Below, one piece after another: positions 8,297 to 18,737 of a DNA stretch of 64,000 bases. A program made the translations under genes and the position numbers. The notes beneath the pieces are model-generated. The model was not told where the DNA came from. It was given only the letters and a program-made list of their open reading frames with translations, and made no database searches. The stretch is from Pseudomonas allokribbensis (GTDB taxonomy: Bacteria > Pseudomonadota > Gammaproteobacteria > Pseudomonadales > Pseudomonadaceae). Each line of letters starts with the position of its first letter. Position 1 is the first letter of the stretch. Where the stretch lies: contig NZ_CP062252.1 of the NCBI RefSeq assembly GCF_014863605.1, forward strand, positions 4,039,001 to 4,103,000, written 5' to 3'.

Positions 8297-9541
8297 TCAG
8301 TCGACTTTGGACAGGCTCGTCAGCCACTCGCGGCCCTTGAGCATGCCGTGCCAGTAGAACCACGGCAGCAGGGTCGCCTTCAGCCACCATGCAGAACGGC
8401 GCGGCACGGTCGGGTCGAGGGGAAAGGTCGGCAGCAACTTACCGCCATAGCCGAACTCGGCGAGGATCACCTTGCCCTTCTCCACCGTCAGCGGGCAGGA
8501 GCCGTAGCCGTCGTACTTCAGCGGCAGCGCCAGCTCCTTGCGCAACGCCAGCACGTTTTCCGCCACCACCACGACCTGCTTGCGCACTGCCGCCGCAGTT
8601 TTCGCATTGGTGGTGCCGCAGATATCGCCCAGCGCAAACACTTCGGGATAACGCGGATGTTGCAGCGTGTGCGGGTTGACCTCACACCAGCCGGCGGCGT
8701 CGGCCAGCGGACTCTGCGCGATGAAGTCCGGCGAAACCTGCGGCGGCACCACGTGCAGCAAGTCAAAGGTTTTCGCCTGACGGGTGACGTTGCCGTCCGC
8801 GTCCTTGACGTCGAACCAGGCGGTTTTCGCCGGGCCGTCGACCTTCACCAGATTGGAATTGAACGCCAGCCGTGCGTTGTATTTTTCGATGTATTTCATC
8901 AGCGGCGGCACGAAGGTCGCCACGCCGAACAGCGCAGCGCCAGCCAGGTTGAATTCCACTTCGATGTTGTTCAGCACGTTGCGCTTGAGCCAGTGATCGC
9001 AGGACAGGTACAGCGCCTTTTGCGGCGCGCCGGCACACTTGATCGGGATCGGCGGCTGAGTGAACAGCGCTTTGCCGCCGCGCAGTTTCTGCACCTGATC
9101 CCAGGTGTATTGCGCGTGCTGATAGCTGTAGTTGGAGGTGACGCCGTGCTGACCGAGGCTTTCCTGCAGGCCTTCGATCTTCTCCCACGCCAGGCGCAGG
9201 CCGGGGCAGACGATCAGGTTCTGATAGGTGACGGTGCGTTGATCGTTGAGGGTGAGACGGCGCTGGTCGGGGTCGATGCCGGTCACCGGCGCCTGAATCC
9301 ATGTGGCCTGACGCGGCATTACCTTGATCATCGGTCGGGCGGTGTCTTTGGCGTCGTAGGCGCCACCGCCGACCAGCGTCCAGGCCGGTTGGTAGTAATG
9401 CTGGGCACTCGGTTCGATCACCGTGATATTCAGGTGCGGGTCACGTTTGAGCAGGCTGGCGACAAAACCGATGCCGGCAGTGCCCCCGCCGATGACCACG
9501 ATGTCCGCACTGATGGATGGGCCCCAGTGTTGATCGTTCAT
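8297..9541 (-). CDS. Sulfide:quinone oxidoreductase-like FAD protein
   Basis: This 414-residue flavoprotein has an N-terminal FAD motif (ADIVVIGGGTAGIGFVASLL) and a second dinucleotide segment, with EVFALGDICGTTNAKTAAAVR near the C-terminus. PIPIKCAGAPQKALYL contains a conserved cysteine of type II sulfide:quinone oxidoreductases, followed by WCEVNPHTLQHP. Such enzymes oxidise sulfide to a persulfide or polysulfide and reduce quinone at the membrane; the hydrophobic aromatic C-terminus fits peripheral membrane binding. It sits between the BigR-like repressor and the TauE exporter. SQR is the best reading, but a flavocytochrome-c-sulfide-dehydrogenase-like role is possible. Confidence 0.85.
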   Translation of the reverse strand: MNDQHWGPSISADIVVIGGGTAGIGFVASLLKRDPHLNITVIEPSAQHYYQPAWTLVGGGAYDAKDTARPMIKVMPRQATWIQAPVTGIDPDQRRLTLNDQRTVTYQNLIVCPGLRLAWEKIEGLQESLGQHGVTSNYSYQHAQYTWDQVQKLRGGKALFTQPPIPIKCAGAPQKALYLSCDHWLKRNVLNNIEVEFNLAGAALFGVATFVPPLMKYIEKYNARLAFNSNLVKVDGPAKTAWFDVKDADGNVTRQAKTFDLLHVVPPQVSPDFIAQSPLADAAGWCEVNPHTLQHPRYPEVFALGDICGTTNAKTAAAVRKQVVVVAENVLALRKELALPLKYDGYGSCPLTVEKGKVILAEFGYGGKLLPTFPLDPTVPRRSAWWLKATLLPWFYWHGMLKGREWLTSLSKVD

Positions 9542-9579
9542 TGCTTGTTCCTTATTGCTGCACGCAAGGATAGCCGGGT

Positions 9580-9918
9580 CTATTGCGCCCAGCTTTTGAG
9601 CACGGCTCCGCAGTAGAGTCCGGACAGTGTTTTCATCACCTGGATGACTTCATGACTGGCGAGACCGTAGAAAATGTACTTGCCTTCACGACGGGTCGCG
9701 ACCAGCCCTTCATCACGCAGGATGCCCAATTGCTGGGACAGGGTCGGCTGACGCACGCCGGTCATTTTCTCCAGCTCGCCGACGTTGCGTTCGCCCTGGG
9801 TCAACTGGCACAGGATCAACAACCGATCCTCGTTGGCCAAGGCCTTGAGCAGCGAACAGGCCTTGGAGGCCGAGGCCCGCAGTTGGGCGACTTCACATTC
9901 GGTCAGACTGGATTGCAT
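9580..9918 (-). CDS. bigR: ArsR-family persulfide-sensing repressor (BigR/SqrR-like)
   Basis: A 112-residue winged-helix repressor. The recognition helix region is VRQPTLSQQLGILRDEGLV and the wing is RREGKYIFYGL. Cys37 and Cys103 are 66 residues apart, the same spacing as the two reactive cysteines that form a tetrasulfide link in SqrR/BigR sensors; further cysteines are at 8 and 21. The gene begins the minus-strand sulfide operon and lies divergent from a persulfide-dioxygenase-like gene, with a palindrome between them. It should repress both until sulfide or persulfide accumulates. Confidence 0.88.
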   Translation of the reverse strand: MQSSLTECEVAQLRASASKACSLLKALANEDRLLILCQLTQGERNVGELEKMTGVRQPTLSQQLGILRDEGLVATRREGKYIFYGLASHEVIQVMKTLSGLYCGAVLKSWAQ

Positions 9919-9951
9919 TTGCAGGATGCCTTCAACGTCACTTAAGCTGCG

Positions 9952-9979
9952 AACATTATGTTTTTACATAAAGTGTTGC
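9952..9979. promoter_or_regulatory. Candidate BigR operator in the divergent promoter region
   Basis: An AT-rich inverted repeat (AACATTATG, then CATAAAGTGTT, with perfect inner arms TTATG/CATAA) lies between the repressor and hydrolase genes. Its position would let one repressor shut both promoters. BigR-type repressors are known to use AT-rich palindromes of this kind. Confidence 0.55.
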
Positions 9980-10016
9980 AACCCTGACTTTCCACCTCCT
10001 GCACAGGACCGTGTCC

Positions 10017-10880
10017 ATGCCCGCGCTGATTGAAGCTTTCCTAGACCCCGCCTCTTCGACCTACAGCTATGTGGTCTACGAGGCCGATGGCGGGCAATGC
10101 GCAATCGTCGATCCGGTGCTTGATTACGACGGCGCCGCCGGTCGCACCTGCACGGCCCAGGCCGACAAGATCATTGCCTTTGTTCGCGCCCATAAGCTGC
10201 AAGTGCAGTGGCTGCTGGAAACCCACGCCCACGCCGACCACCTGTCCGCCGCGCCTTATCTGCGTCGTGAACTGGGCGGCAAGATCGCGATTGGCGAATC
10301 GATCAGCAAAGTGCAAAACGTGTTCAAGGCGCTGTTCAACCTGGAACCGGAATTTCGCGTCGATGGTTCGCAATTCGATCACCTGTTCGCGCCAAACGAG
10401 TCATTCAGGATTGGCATTCTCAAGGCCACCGCCCTGCACGTCCCCGGCCACACCCCGGCGGACATGGCCTACTTGATCGACGGCGAACAGATCCTGGTCG
10501 GCGACACGCTGTTCATGCCCGACGTCGGCACCGCCCGTTGCGACTTCCCTGGCGGCAACGCGAATCAACTGTTCAATTCGATCCACAAACTGCTGGCCTT
10601 CCCCGCCAGCGTGAAGCTCTACGTCTGCCACGACTACCCACCCGCAGGTCGCGCCTCACAGTGCCAGACCACCGTTGGCGAACAGCGTAAAAGCAATATC
10701 CATGTGCATGACGGCATCGACGAAAACGCTTTTGTCGAAATGCGCACCAAACGTGATGCGGGGTTGGGCATGCCGACCCTGCTGTTGCCGGCGATCCAGG
10801 TCAATGTGCGGGCCGGGAATCTGCCGCCGGCTGAAAGCAATGGCGTGACGTACCTGAAGATTCCAATCAATGCGCTATAA
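10017..10880 (+). CDS. MBL-fold persulfide dioxygenase-like hydrolase (ETHE1/Blh type)
   Basis: A 287-residue metallo-beta-lactamase-fold protein with the metal motif THAHADHLSAAP (HxHxDH), a later LHVPGHTPADM histidine, LVGDTLFMPDVGTARCD and a CHDYPPAGR segment. This pattern is that of ETHE1-like persulfide dioxygenases, which use one Fe(II) and O2 to turn glutathione persulfide into sulfite. It is divergent from the SQR/TauE/BigR genes, which supplies the expected pathway: sulfide to persulfide to sulfite to export. I chose ATG 10017 because AGGA is eight bases upstream; a GTG at 10011 is too close to it. No rhodanese domain is fused. Confidence 0.87.
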   Translation: MPALIEAFLDPASSTYSYVVYEADGGQCAIVDPVLDYDGAAGRTCTAQADKIIAFVRAHKLQVQWLLETHAHADHLSAAPYLRRELGGKIAIGESISKVQNVFKALFNLEPEFRVDGSQFDHLFAPNESFRIGILKATALHVPGHTPADMAYLIDGEQILVGDTLFMPDVGTARCDFPGGNANQLFNSIHKLLAFPASVKLYVCHDYPPAGRASQCQTTVGEQRKSNIHVHDGIDENAFVEMRTKRDAGLGMPTLLLPAIQVNVRAGNLPPAESNGVTYLKIPINAL

Positions 10881-10897
10881 GAAAAAACTGCACAGGG

Positions 10898-10927
10898 CGT
10901 GATGGGGGAAGCTTTTCCCACATCACG
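10898..10927. terminator. Hairpin downstream of the persulfide dioxygenase-like gene
   Basis: Arms CGTGATG and CATCACG surround an inner GGGAA/TTCCC pairing. There is no T-tract, so termination strength is uncertain. Confidence 0.45.
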
Positions 10928-11006
10928 CGTCGATAACCATGAACTGGTTTAATTCCGGCCAGCAGGCAGACTTCATTGGGCAATCAACCAATGGAGTTTT
11001 TGCAAT

Positions 11007-11867
11007 ATGGATATTCGCCGCAACCACCGGGATCTGTCCCGGGATGAGAAATCCGCTTTCATCGACGCGGTTCTGAGGCTGAAAAACAATGTCGACAGCG
11101 TGCTGCGGCCCGGCCAGCAGAACCGCTACGACGACTTTGTCCAGATCCACAAGAATTCGATGGGCCGGGGCAACCCGCTGGTCCCCAATCCGCACGGCAG
11201 TCCCCTGTTCTTTCCCTGGCACAGGATTCTGATTCGCCAGTTCGAACTCGCCCTGCAAGCCGCTGCCAACAATCCGGGCATCACCTTGCCCTACTGGAAC
11301 TGGCAACTCAGTGGTGCCGACAACCCCTTCACCTCCGACTTCATGGGGGGAAACGGCGACAATACGCTGGAGCAGCGCGTCACCACCGGCCCGTTTTCCC
11401 GGGAGCAATCCCGGTTCGAAATCACTGTGTGGGACGAGGCACCGGAAAACACCGGCCTGCTTCGAAACCTGGGCGCAGAAGGCGCCTTGCCGTCGGAAGA
11501 CGCCGTCATCTCTGCCCTCAACAGGACGCCCTACTGGCTGGAGCCAGCAGGTTGGGAAAACGTGGCGGAAAGAGAATTGCACAACCCGGTTCACGCCTGG
11601 GTCGGTGGCAACATGCTACACGCGGCGTCCCCGAATGATCCGGTCTTCTTCCTGCATCACTGCTACATGGATTTGCTGTGGGAGCGCTGGAAGCAACAAC
11701 ATCCGCGCCTCCCGGCATTTACGTCCAGTGAAGGCGATCCTGATGCGATGAATGAAACTACGCTGGTCTTCCACCCGGAGAATGAACTCGCCCCCTGGGC
11801 ACAAACATTCACGGTTGGGCAGGCGATCCATACGACGGAGCTGAATTATCGATATGACCGCCTGTAA
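11007..11867 (+). CDS. Tyrosinase family type 3 copper oxidase
   Basis: A 286-residue protein with both copper sites intact. CuA histidines are His48, His63 and His72 (the last in FFPWHRILIRQFE). CuB histidines are His192, His196 and His218 in LHNPVHAWVGGNM and SPNDPVFFLHHCYMD. ITLPYWNWQ at about 92-100 is a family signature. It should oxidise monophenols or diphenols to quinones, possibly for melanin-like pigment. There is no signal peptide and no caddie/chaperone gene beside it. It is a single-gene unit between the sulfide module and bkdR. The length resembles Streptomyces-type enzymes. The native substrate is unknown. Confidence 0.9.
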   Translation: MDIRRNHRDLSRDEKSAFIDAVLRLKNNVDSVLRPGQQNRYDDFVQIHKNSMGRGNPLVPNPHGSPLFFPWHRILIRQFELALQAAANNPGITLPYWNWQLSGADNPFTSDFMGGNGDNTLEQRVTTGPFSREQSRFEITVWDEAPENTGLLRNLGAEGALPSEDAVISALNRTPYWLEPAGWENVAERELHNPVHAWVGGNMLHAASPNDPVFFLHHCYMDLLWERWKQQHPRLPAFTSSEGDPDAMNETTLVFHPENELAPWAQTFTVGQAIHTTELNYRYDRL

Positions 11868-11879
11868 TCCGACCAGCGA

Positions 11880-12368
11880 TCAGTTGCCGAGGGTCAGACC
11901 GTTCGCCGGCAACGGCAAAGCGGTCTTGTAGCGCACCTGCTTGAGCGCAAAGCTTGACCGAATGTTGGCCACCCCCGGTACCTTGGTCAGGAAGTCCATC
12001 ATGAACCGCTCAAGCGACTGAATGGTCGGCACCAGCACCCGGATCAGATAGTCCGGGTCGCCGGCCATCAGGTAGCACTCCATGACCTCCGGGCGGTCGG
12101 AAATCGCTTCTTCGAAATGCTGCAGCGCTTCCTCCACCTGCTTCTCCAGGCTCACGTGAATGAACACGTTCACGTGCAGCCCGAGCAGGTCGGCATCGAG
12201 CAGGGTCACCTGCTCTCGGATCAGCCCCAGTTCTTCCATCGCCTTGACCCGGTTGAAGCACGGTGTCGGCGACAGATTGACCGAACGGGCCAGGTCGGCA
12301 TTGGTGATGCGCGCGTTCTCTTGAAGGCTGTTGAGAATGCCGATGTCGGTACGGTCCAGTTTGCGCAT
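11880..12368 (-). CDS. bkdR: Lrp/AsnC-type regulator BkdR
   Basis: A 162-residue Lrp-family protein: N-terminal helix-turn-helix ([23 protein letters not shown], recognition helix [15 protein letters not shown]) and C-terminal ligand-binding domain with [18 protein letters not shown]. It is divergent from the branched-chain keto acid dehydrogenase genes with 185 bases between. In P. putida BkdR activates this operon in response to branched-chain amino acids, and this arrangement is the same. Confidence 0.92.
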   Translation of the reverse strand: MRKLDRTDIGILNSLQENARITNADLARSVNLSPTPCFNRVKAMEELGLIREQVTLLDADLLGLHVNVFIHVSLEKQVEEALQHFEEAISDRPEVMECYLMAGDPDYLIRVLVPTIQSLERFMMDFLTKVPGVANIRSSFALKQVRYKTALPLPANGLTLGN

Positions 12369-13789
<1,421 letters not shown>

Positions 13790-13790
13790 C

Positions 13791-14849
13791 ATGAACGATC
13801 ACAACAACAATATTCAGTTGGAAACCGCCATGACCACGACCACCATGACCATGATCCAGGCCCTGCGCTCGGCCATGGATGTGATGCTTGAGCGTGACGA
13901 CAACGTTGTGGTGTTCGGCCAGGACGTCGGCTACTTCGGCGGCGTGTTCCGTTGCACCGAAGGCCTGCAGGCCAAGTACGGCACCTCGCGGGTGTTCGAC
14001 GCACCGATCTCCGAGAGCGGCATTGTCGGGACCGCCGTAGGCATGGGCGCCTACGGTCTGCGTCCGGTGGTGGAAATCCAGTTCGCCGACTACGTCTACC
14101 CAGCCTACGACCAGATCATTTCCGAGGCGGCACGCCTGCGTTATCGCTCGGCCGGCGAATTCACTGCGCCGATGACCCTGCGCATGCCTTGCGGTGGCGG
14201 CATCTACGGTGGTCAGACCCACAGCCAGAGCATCGAAGCCCTGTTCACCCAGGTCTGCGGCCTGCGCACCGTCATGCCGTCCAACCCGTATGACGCCAAG
14301 GGCCTGCTGATCGCCTCCATCGAAAACGATGACCCGGTGATCTTCCTCGAACCCAAACGCCTGTACAACGGCCCGTTCGACGGCCATCACGAACGTCCGG
14401 TAACCCCATGGTCGAAACACCCGGCCGCGCAGGTGCCTGACGGCTACTACACCGTGCCGCTGGACGTCGCCGCCATCGCCCGTCCGGGCAAGGACGTAAC
14501 CGTGCTGACCTACGGCACCACCGTGTACGTGTCGCAATTCGCCGCCGAAGAATCCGGCGTTGATGCTGAAGTCATCGACCTGCGTAGCCTGTGGCCGCTG
14601 GACCTGGAAACCATCGTCAAATCCGTGAAGAAAACCGGCCGTTGCGTCGTGGTTCACGAAGCCACCCGCACCTGCGGTTTCGGCGCCGAACTGGTGTCGC
14701 TGGTGCAAGAGCATTGCTTCCACCACCTGGAAGCGCCGATCGAGCGCGTCACCGGTTGGGACACCCCCTACCCGCACGCGCAAGAGTGGGCGTATTTCCC
14801 TGGGCCGTCCCGAGTGGGCGCGGCGCTGAAACGGGTCATGGAGGTCTGA
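13791..14849 (+). CDS. bkdA2: Branched-chain 2-oxoacid dehydrogenase E1 beta subunit
   Basis: A 352-residue transketolase-like subunit that pairs with BkdA1 in the E1 heterotetramer. Visible landmarks are VVVFGQDVGYFGGVFRCTEGL, FDAPISESGIVGTAVGMGAYGLRP, and the C-terminal transketolase domain with EVIDLRSLWPLDLETIVKSVKKTGR. An internal ATG (13830, at MTTTTMTMIQALRSAMD) could also serve as start; the upstream ATG at 13791 leaves one base after the bkdA1 stop and gives a longer N-terminus. It is followed directly by bkdB. Confidence 0.95.
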   Translation: MNDHNNNIQLETAMTTTTMTMIQALRSAMDVMLERDDNVVVFGQDVGYFGGVFRCTEGLQAKYGTSRVFDAPISESGIVGTAVGMGAYGLRPVVEIQFADYVYPAYDQIISEAARLRYRSAGEFTAPMTLRMPCGGGIYGGQTHSQSIEALFTQVCGLRTVMPSNPYDAKGLLIASIENDDPVIFLEPKRLYNGPFDGHHERPVTPWSKHPAAQVPDGYYTVPLDVAAIARPGKDVTVLTYGTTVYVSQFAAEESGVDAEVIDLRSLWPLDLETIVKSVKKTGRCVVVHEATRTCGFGAELVSLVQEHCFHHLEAPIERVTGWDTPYPHAQEWAYFPGPSRVGAALKRVMEV

Positions 14850-16121
14850 ATGGGCACGCACGTTATCAAGATGCCGGACATCGGCGAAGGCATCGCAGAA
14901 GTAGAACTGTCGCAGTGGCACGTCAAGGTCGGCGATCTGGTCGTTGAAGACCAGGTGCTGGCGGATGTGATGACCGACAAGGCGATGGTCGACATTCCGT
15001 CGCCGGTGCACGGCAAGGTGATTGCACTCGGCGGTCAGCCGGGTGAAGTGATGGCGGTCGGCAGTATTCTGATCAGCATCGAAGTGGAAGGCGCTGGCAA
15101 TCTGAAGGAGTCCGACAAACCGGCGCCTGTTGCGGCGAAAGAAGCACCTGTCGCAGCAAAAGTTGAAGCTGTCGTTGAAAGCAAACCCGCCGCGCCACGT
15201 ACGGCTCCGGTTTGCCAGGGCCCGATGGTCGCCCGCGAAGCCGATGAGCGCCCGCTGGCCTCGCCGGCCGTGCGCAAACATGCGCTGGATCTGGGCATTC
15301 AGTTGCGTCTGGTGCGCGGTTCAGGCCCGGCCGGCCGTGTGTTGCACGAAGACCTCGACGCCTATCTGGCGCAAGGTCAGTCGAACGCTTCAGCACCTGT
15401 CGCCGCCGCTTACGCCCAGCGTAACGATGAAGAACAGATTCAAGTGATCGGCATGCGCCGCAAGATTGCCCAGCGCATGCAGGACGCCACTCAGCGTGCC
15501 GCGCACTTCAGTTATGTCGAGGAAATCGACGTCACCGCGATTGAAGAACTGCGCGCCCACCTGAACGAAAAACACGGCGCCAGCCGTGGCAAGCTGACCT
15601 TGCTGCCGTTCCTCGTGCGTGCCTTGGTCGTCGCCCTGCGCGACTTCCCGCAGATGAACGCCCGCTACGACGACGAAGCCCAGGTCATCACCCGCCTCGG
15701 CGCGGTGCATGTCGGCGTCGCCACCCAAAGCGATGTCGGCCTGATGGTGCCGGTGGTGCGTCACGCCGAGGCGCGCAGCCTGTGGGACAGCGCGGCAGAA
15801 ATTTCCCGCCTGGCCAACGCCGCCCGCAATGGCAAGGCCAGCCGCGATGAACTGTCCGGCTCGACCATCACCCTGACCAGCCTCGGCGCCCTCGGCGGCA
15901 TCGTCAGCACCCCGGTGCTGAACCTGCCGGAAGTGGCGATCGTCGGTGTGAACAAAATCGTCGAACGCCCGATGGTCGTCAAAGGCCAGGTGGTGATCCG
16001 CAAGATGATGAACCTCTCCAGCTCCTTCGATCACCGCGTGGTCGACGGCATGGACGCGGCGCTCTTCATCCAGGCCATTCGTGGCCTGATCGAACAACCC
16101 GCGACCCTGTTTGTGGAGTGA
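14850..16121 (+). CDS. bkdB: Branched-chain 2-oxoacid dehydrogenase E2, dihydrolipoyl acyltransferase
   Basis: A 423-residue E2 core protein. Domains in order: one lipoyl domain (lipoyl lysine Lys44 in [12 protein letters not shown]), an Ala/Pro-rich linker about 85-125, a peripheral subunit-binding domain about 130-170 ([18 protein letters not shown]), then the catalytic acyltransferase domain ending with [18 protein letters not shown], where His395 and Asp399 are the expected catalytic residues. It transfers the branched acyl group to CoA. Start directly follows bkdA2. Confidence 0.96.
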   Translation: MGTHVIKMPDIGEGIAEVELSQWHVKVGDLVVEDQVLADVMTDKAMVDIPSPVHGKVIALGGQPGEVMAVGSILISIEVEGAGNLKESDKPAPVAAKEAPVAAKVEAVVESKPAAPRTAPVCQGPMVAREADERPLASPAVRKHALDLGIQLRLVRGSGPAGRVLHEDLDAYLAQGQSNASAPVAAAYAQRNDEEQIQVIGMRRKIAQRMQDATQRAAHFSYVEEIDVTAIEELRAHLNEKHGASRGKLTLLPFLVRALVVALRDFPQMNARYDDEAQVITRLGAVHVGVATQSDVGLMVPVVRHAEARSLWDSAAEISRLANAARNGKASRDELSGSTITLTSLGALGGIVSTPVLNLPEVAIVGVNKIVERPMVVKGQVVIRKMMNLSSSFDHRVVDGMDAALFIQAIRGLIEQPATLFVE

Positions 16122-16125
16122 TGCA

Positions 16126-17499
16126 ATGCAAACTCTGAACACCACGCTGCTGATCATCGGCGGCGGCCCTGGCGGTTATGTAACGGCCATCCGTGCCGGG
16201 CAACTGGGCATTTCGACCATTCTGGTCGAGGGCGAATCGCTGGGCGGCACCTGCCTGAACATTGGCTGCATTCCGTCGAAAGCGCTGATTCATGTGGCCG
16301 AGCAGTTTCACCAGACTCAACATCACAACCAGCATTCGGCACTGGGTATCAACGTTTCCGCACCGACCCTCGACATCACTAAAAGCGTCGAGTGGAAGGA
16401 CGGCATCGTCGATCGCCTGACCACCGGCGTCGCCGCGTTGCTGAAGAAGAACAAGGTTCAGGTCATCAACGGCTGGGCCAAGGTCGTCGACGGCAAGACC
16501 GTGGACGTCGGCGACACCCGCATCCAGTGCGAACATCTGGTGCTGGCCACCGGCTCGAAAAGCGTCAACCTGCCGATCCTGCCGATTGGCGGGCCGATCA
16601 TTTCGTCGACCGAAGCACTGGCGCCGAAGTCGGTACCGAAACGCCTGATCGTGGTCGGCGGTGGTTACATCGGTCTGGAATTGGGCATTGCCTACCGCAA
16701 GCTCGGCGCCGAGGTCAGTGTGGTCGAGGCGCAGGATCGGATCCTGCCAGCCTACGACGCCGAACTGACCCAACCGGTGCACGATGCGCTGAAGCAACTG
16801 GGTGTGAAGTTGTACTTGAAGCACAGCGTATTGGGTTTCGACGGCACGTTGCAGGTGCGCGATCCGAACGGCGACACCCTGAACCTGGAAACCGATCAGG
16901 TGCTGGTGGCCGTCGGTCGCAAACCCAACACCCAGGGCTGGAACCTCGAAGCGCTGAACCTGGACATGAACGGCTCGGCGATCAAGATCGACAGCCGCTG
17001 CCAGACCAGCATGCGCAACGTCTACGCCATCGGCGACCTGAGCGGCGAGCCGATGCTGGCTCACCGCGCCATGGCCCAGGGCGAGATGGTCGCCGAGCTG
17101 ATCAGCGGCAAGACCCGCGAATTCAACCCGACCGCCATCGCTGCCGTGTGCTTCACCGACCCGGAACTGGTGGTCGTCGGCAAGACCCCGGACGAGGCCA
17201 AGGCGACGGGACTGGACTGCATCGTGTCGAACTTCCCGTTCGCGGCCAATGGTCGGGCGATGACCCTGGAATCGAAAACCGGCTTCGTGCGGGTGGTCGC
17301 CCGTCGGGACAATCATGTGATTGTCGGCTGGCAGGCGGTCGGGGTCGGGGTGTCGGAGCTGTCGACCGCGTTCGCGCAAAGCCTGGAAATGGGCGCGCGA
17401 CTGGAGGACATCGGCGGCACCATCCACGCGCACCCGACGCTGGGTGAAGCGGTGCAGGAAGCGGCGTTGCGTGCCCTCGGGCATGCGTTGCACCTGTAA
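16126..17499 (+). CDS. lpdV: Dihydrolipoyl dehydrogenase E3 of the branched-chain complex (LPD-Val)
   Basis: A 457-residue flavoprotein disulfide reductase that reoxidises the lipoyl groups of BkdB with NAD+. FAD motif [20 protein letters not shown], redox-active pair Cys43 and Cys48 in [20 protein letters not shown] motif [13 protein letters not shown], and the C-terminal [13 protein letters not shown] with the active-site His-Glu pair. It is the dedicated LPD-Val rather than the general LPD, judging from its place as fourth operon gene. ATG 16126 is chosen; an open frame begins 15 bases upstream inside the bkdB end. Confidence 0.95.
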   Translation: MQTLNTTLLIIGGGPGGYVTAIRAGQLGISTILVEGESLGGTCLNIGCIPSKALIHVAEQFHQTQHHNQHSALGINVSAPTLDITKSVEWKDGIVDRLTTGVAALLKKNKVQVINGWAKVVDGKTVDVGDTRIQCEHLVLATGSKSVNLPILPIGGPIISSTEALAPKSVPKRLIVVGGGYIGLELGIAYRKLGAEVSVVEAQDRILPAYDAELTQPVHDALKQLGVKLYLKHSVLGFDGTLQVRDPNGDTLNLETDQVLVAVGRKPNTQGWNLEALNLDMNGSAIKIDSRCQTSMRNVYAIGDLSGEPMLAHRAMAQGEMVAELISGKTREFNPTAIAAVCFTDPELVVVGKTPDEAKATGLDCIVSNFPFAANGRAMTLESKTGFVRVVARRDNHVIVGWQAVGVGVSELSTAFAQSLEMGARLEDIGGTIHAHPTLGEAVQEAALRALGHALHL

Positions 17500-17501
17500 A
17501 A

Positions 17502-17526
17502 ACCCGACGCGGGGGAGTTTTTTCAT
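17502..17526 (+). terminator. Terminator after the bkd operon
   Basis: A short GC stem (ACCCG to CGGGGG region) is followed by T6. It sits just downstream of lpdV and ahead of ilvE, so the aminotransferase probably has its own promoter. Confidence 0.55.
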
Positions 17527-17664
17527 AAGCAGGCTAATAAATCTGCTGCTCCCCCCATCGCCCGGGCTGCGAAACCGCTCAAGAATGAAGTATTGTTGTG
17601 CCCATCCAAAAAAACGTCAGAAGCCTTGAACCGTTTCGACGGTTGTTAAGTGATAGAGGGTGTC

Positions 17665-18684
17665 ATGGGTAACGAAAGCATCAATTGGGACAAGCTGGGT
17701 TTTGATTACATCAAGACCGATAAACGCTATCTGTCGTACTTTCGCAACGGCGAGTGGGACAAAGGCACCCTGACCGAAGACAACGTGCTGCACATCAGCG
17801 AAGGCTCCACTGCCCTTCACTATGGCCAGCAATGCTTCGAAGGCCTGAAGGCCTATCGTTGCAAGGACGGCTCGATCAACCTGTTCCGTCCGGACCAGAA
17901 CGCCGCCCGCATGCAGCGTAGCTGCGCCCGCCTGCTGATGCCGCATGTGTCCACCGAGCAATTCATCGAAGCGTGCAAGGACGTGGTTCGCGCCAACGAG
18001 CGCTTCATCCCGCCTTACGGCACCGGAGGCGCGCTGTACCTGCGTCCGTTCGTGATCGGCGTGGGTGACAACATCGGCGTGCGTACCGCCCCGGAGTTCA
18101 TCTTCTCGGTGTTCGCGATCCCGGTGGGCGCCTACTTCAAGGGCGGCCTGACCCCGCACAACTTCCAGATTTCCTCCTTCGACCGCGCCGCGCCACAAGG
18201 CACCGGTGCCGCCAAGGTCGGTGGCAACTACGCTGCCAGCCTGATGCCGGGTTCCCAGGCCAAGAAAGCGCACTTCGCTGACGCCATCTACCTGGATCCG
18301 CTGACCCACAAGAAGATCGAGGAAGTCGGTTCGGCCAACTTCTTCGGGATCACCCACGACAACAAGTTCGTGACCCCGAACTCGCCATCGGTACTGCCGG
18401 GCATCACCCGTCTGTCGCTGATTGAACTGGCCAAGTCCCGTCTGGGCCTGGAAGTGGTCGAAGGCGACGTGTTCATCGACAAGCTGTCGGACTTCAAGGA
18501 AGCCGGTGCTTGCGGTACCGCTGCGGTGATCACCCCGATCGGCGGCATCAGCTACAACGACCACCTGCACGTGTTCCACAGCGAAACCGAAGTCGGCCCT
18601 GTGACCCAGAAGCTCTACAAAGAGCTGACCGGTGTGCAGACCGGCGACGTCGAAGCGCCAGCAGGCTGGATCGTCAAGGTTTGA
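17665..18684 (+). CDS. ilvE: Branched-chain amino acid aminotransferase (class IV, long type)
   Basis: A 339-residue PLP enzyme that interconverts leucine, isoleucine and valine with their 2-oxoacids. Signatures include HYGQQCFEGLKAYRCKDG, the PLP lysine Lys184 in GAAKVGGNYAASLMPG, and EVGSANFFGI. It belongs to the group resembling eukaryotic BCATs. ATG 17665 has AGAGGG seven bases upstream; a GTG at 17650 is in frame but poorly placed. It follows the bkd operon after 165 bases and supplies the substrates of that complex. A strong terminator closes it. Confidence 0.93.
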   Translation: MGNESINWDKLGFDYIKTDKRYLSYFRNGEWDKGTLTEDNVLHISEGSTALHYGQQCFEGLKAYRCKDGSINLFRPDQNAARMQRSCARLLMPHVSTEQFIEACKDVVRANERFIPPYGTGGALYLRPFVIGVGDNIGVRTAPEFIFSVFAIPVGAYFKGGLTPHNFQISSFDRAAPQGTGAAKVGGNYAASLMPGSQAKKAHFADAIYLDPLTHKKIEEVGSANFFGITHDNKFVTPNSPSVLPGITRLSLIELAKSRLGLEVVEGDVFIDKLSDFKEAGACGTAAVITPIGGISYNDHLHVFHSETEVGPVTQKLYKELTGVQTGDVEAPAGWIVKV

Positions 18685-18702
18685 TCTGACGCCCAGATGC
18701 AC

Positions 18703-18737
18703 AAAAGCCCCCATCGAGTGATCGATGGGGGCTTTTT
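18703..18737. terminator. Strong terminator between ilvE and a convergent LysR gene
   Basis: An AAAAGCCCCCATCGA / TCGATGGGGGCTTTTT hairpin with A- and T-tracts at both ends, able to work in both directions. Its last bases touch the stop codon of the minus-strand regulator. Confidence 0.92.

Noticed and set aside
7631..9616. A 661-codon plus-strand frame opposite the TauE and SQR-like genes
   Set aside because: It lacks any domain and is rich in His, Arg and Gln, as expected for a frame antisense to GC-rich genes.
16066..17526. A 486-codon minus-strand frame across lpdV
   Set aside because: Antisense to lpdV with intact FAD, NAD and disulfide motifs; no recognisable domain.
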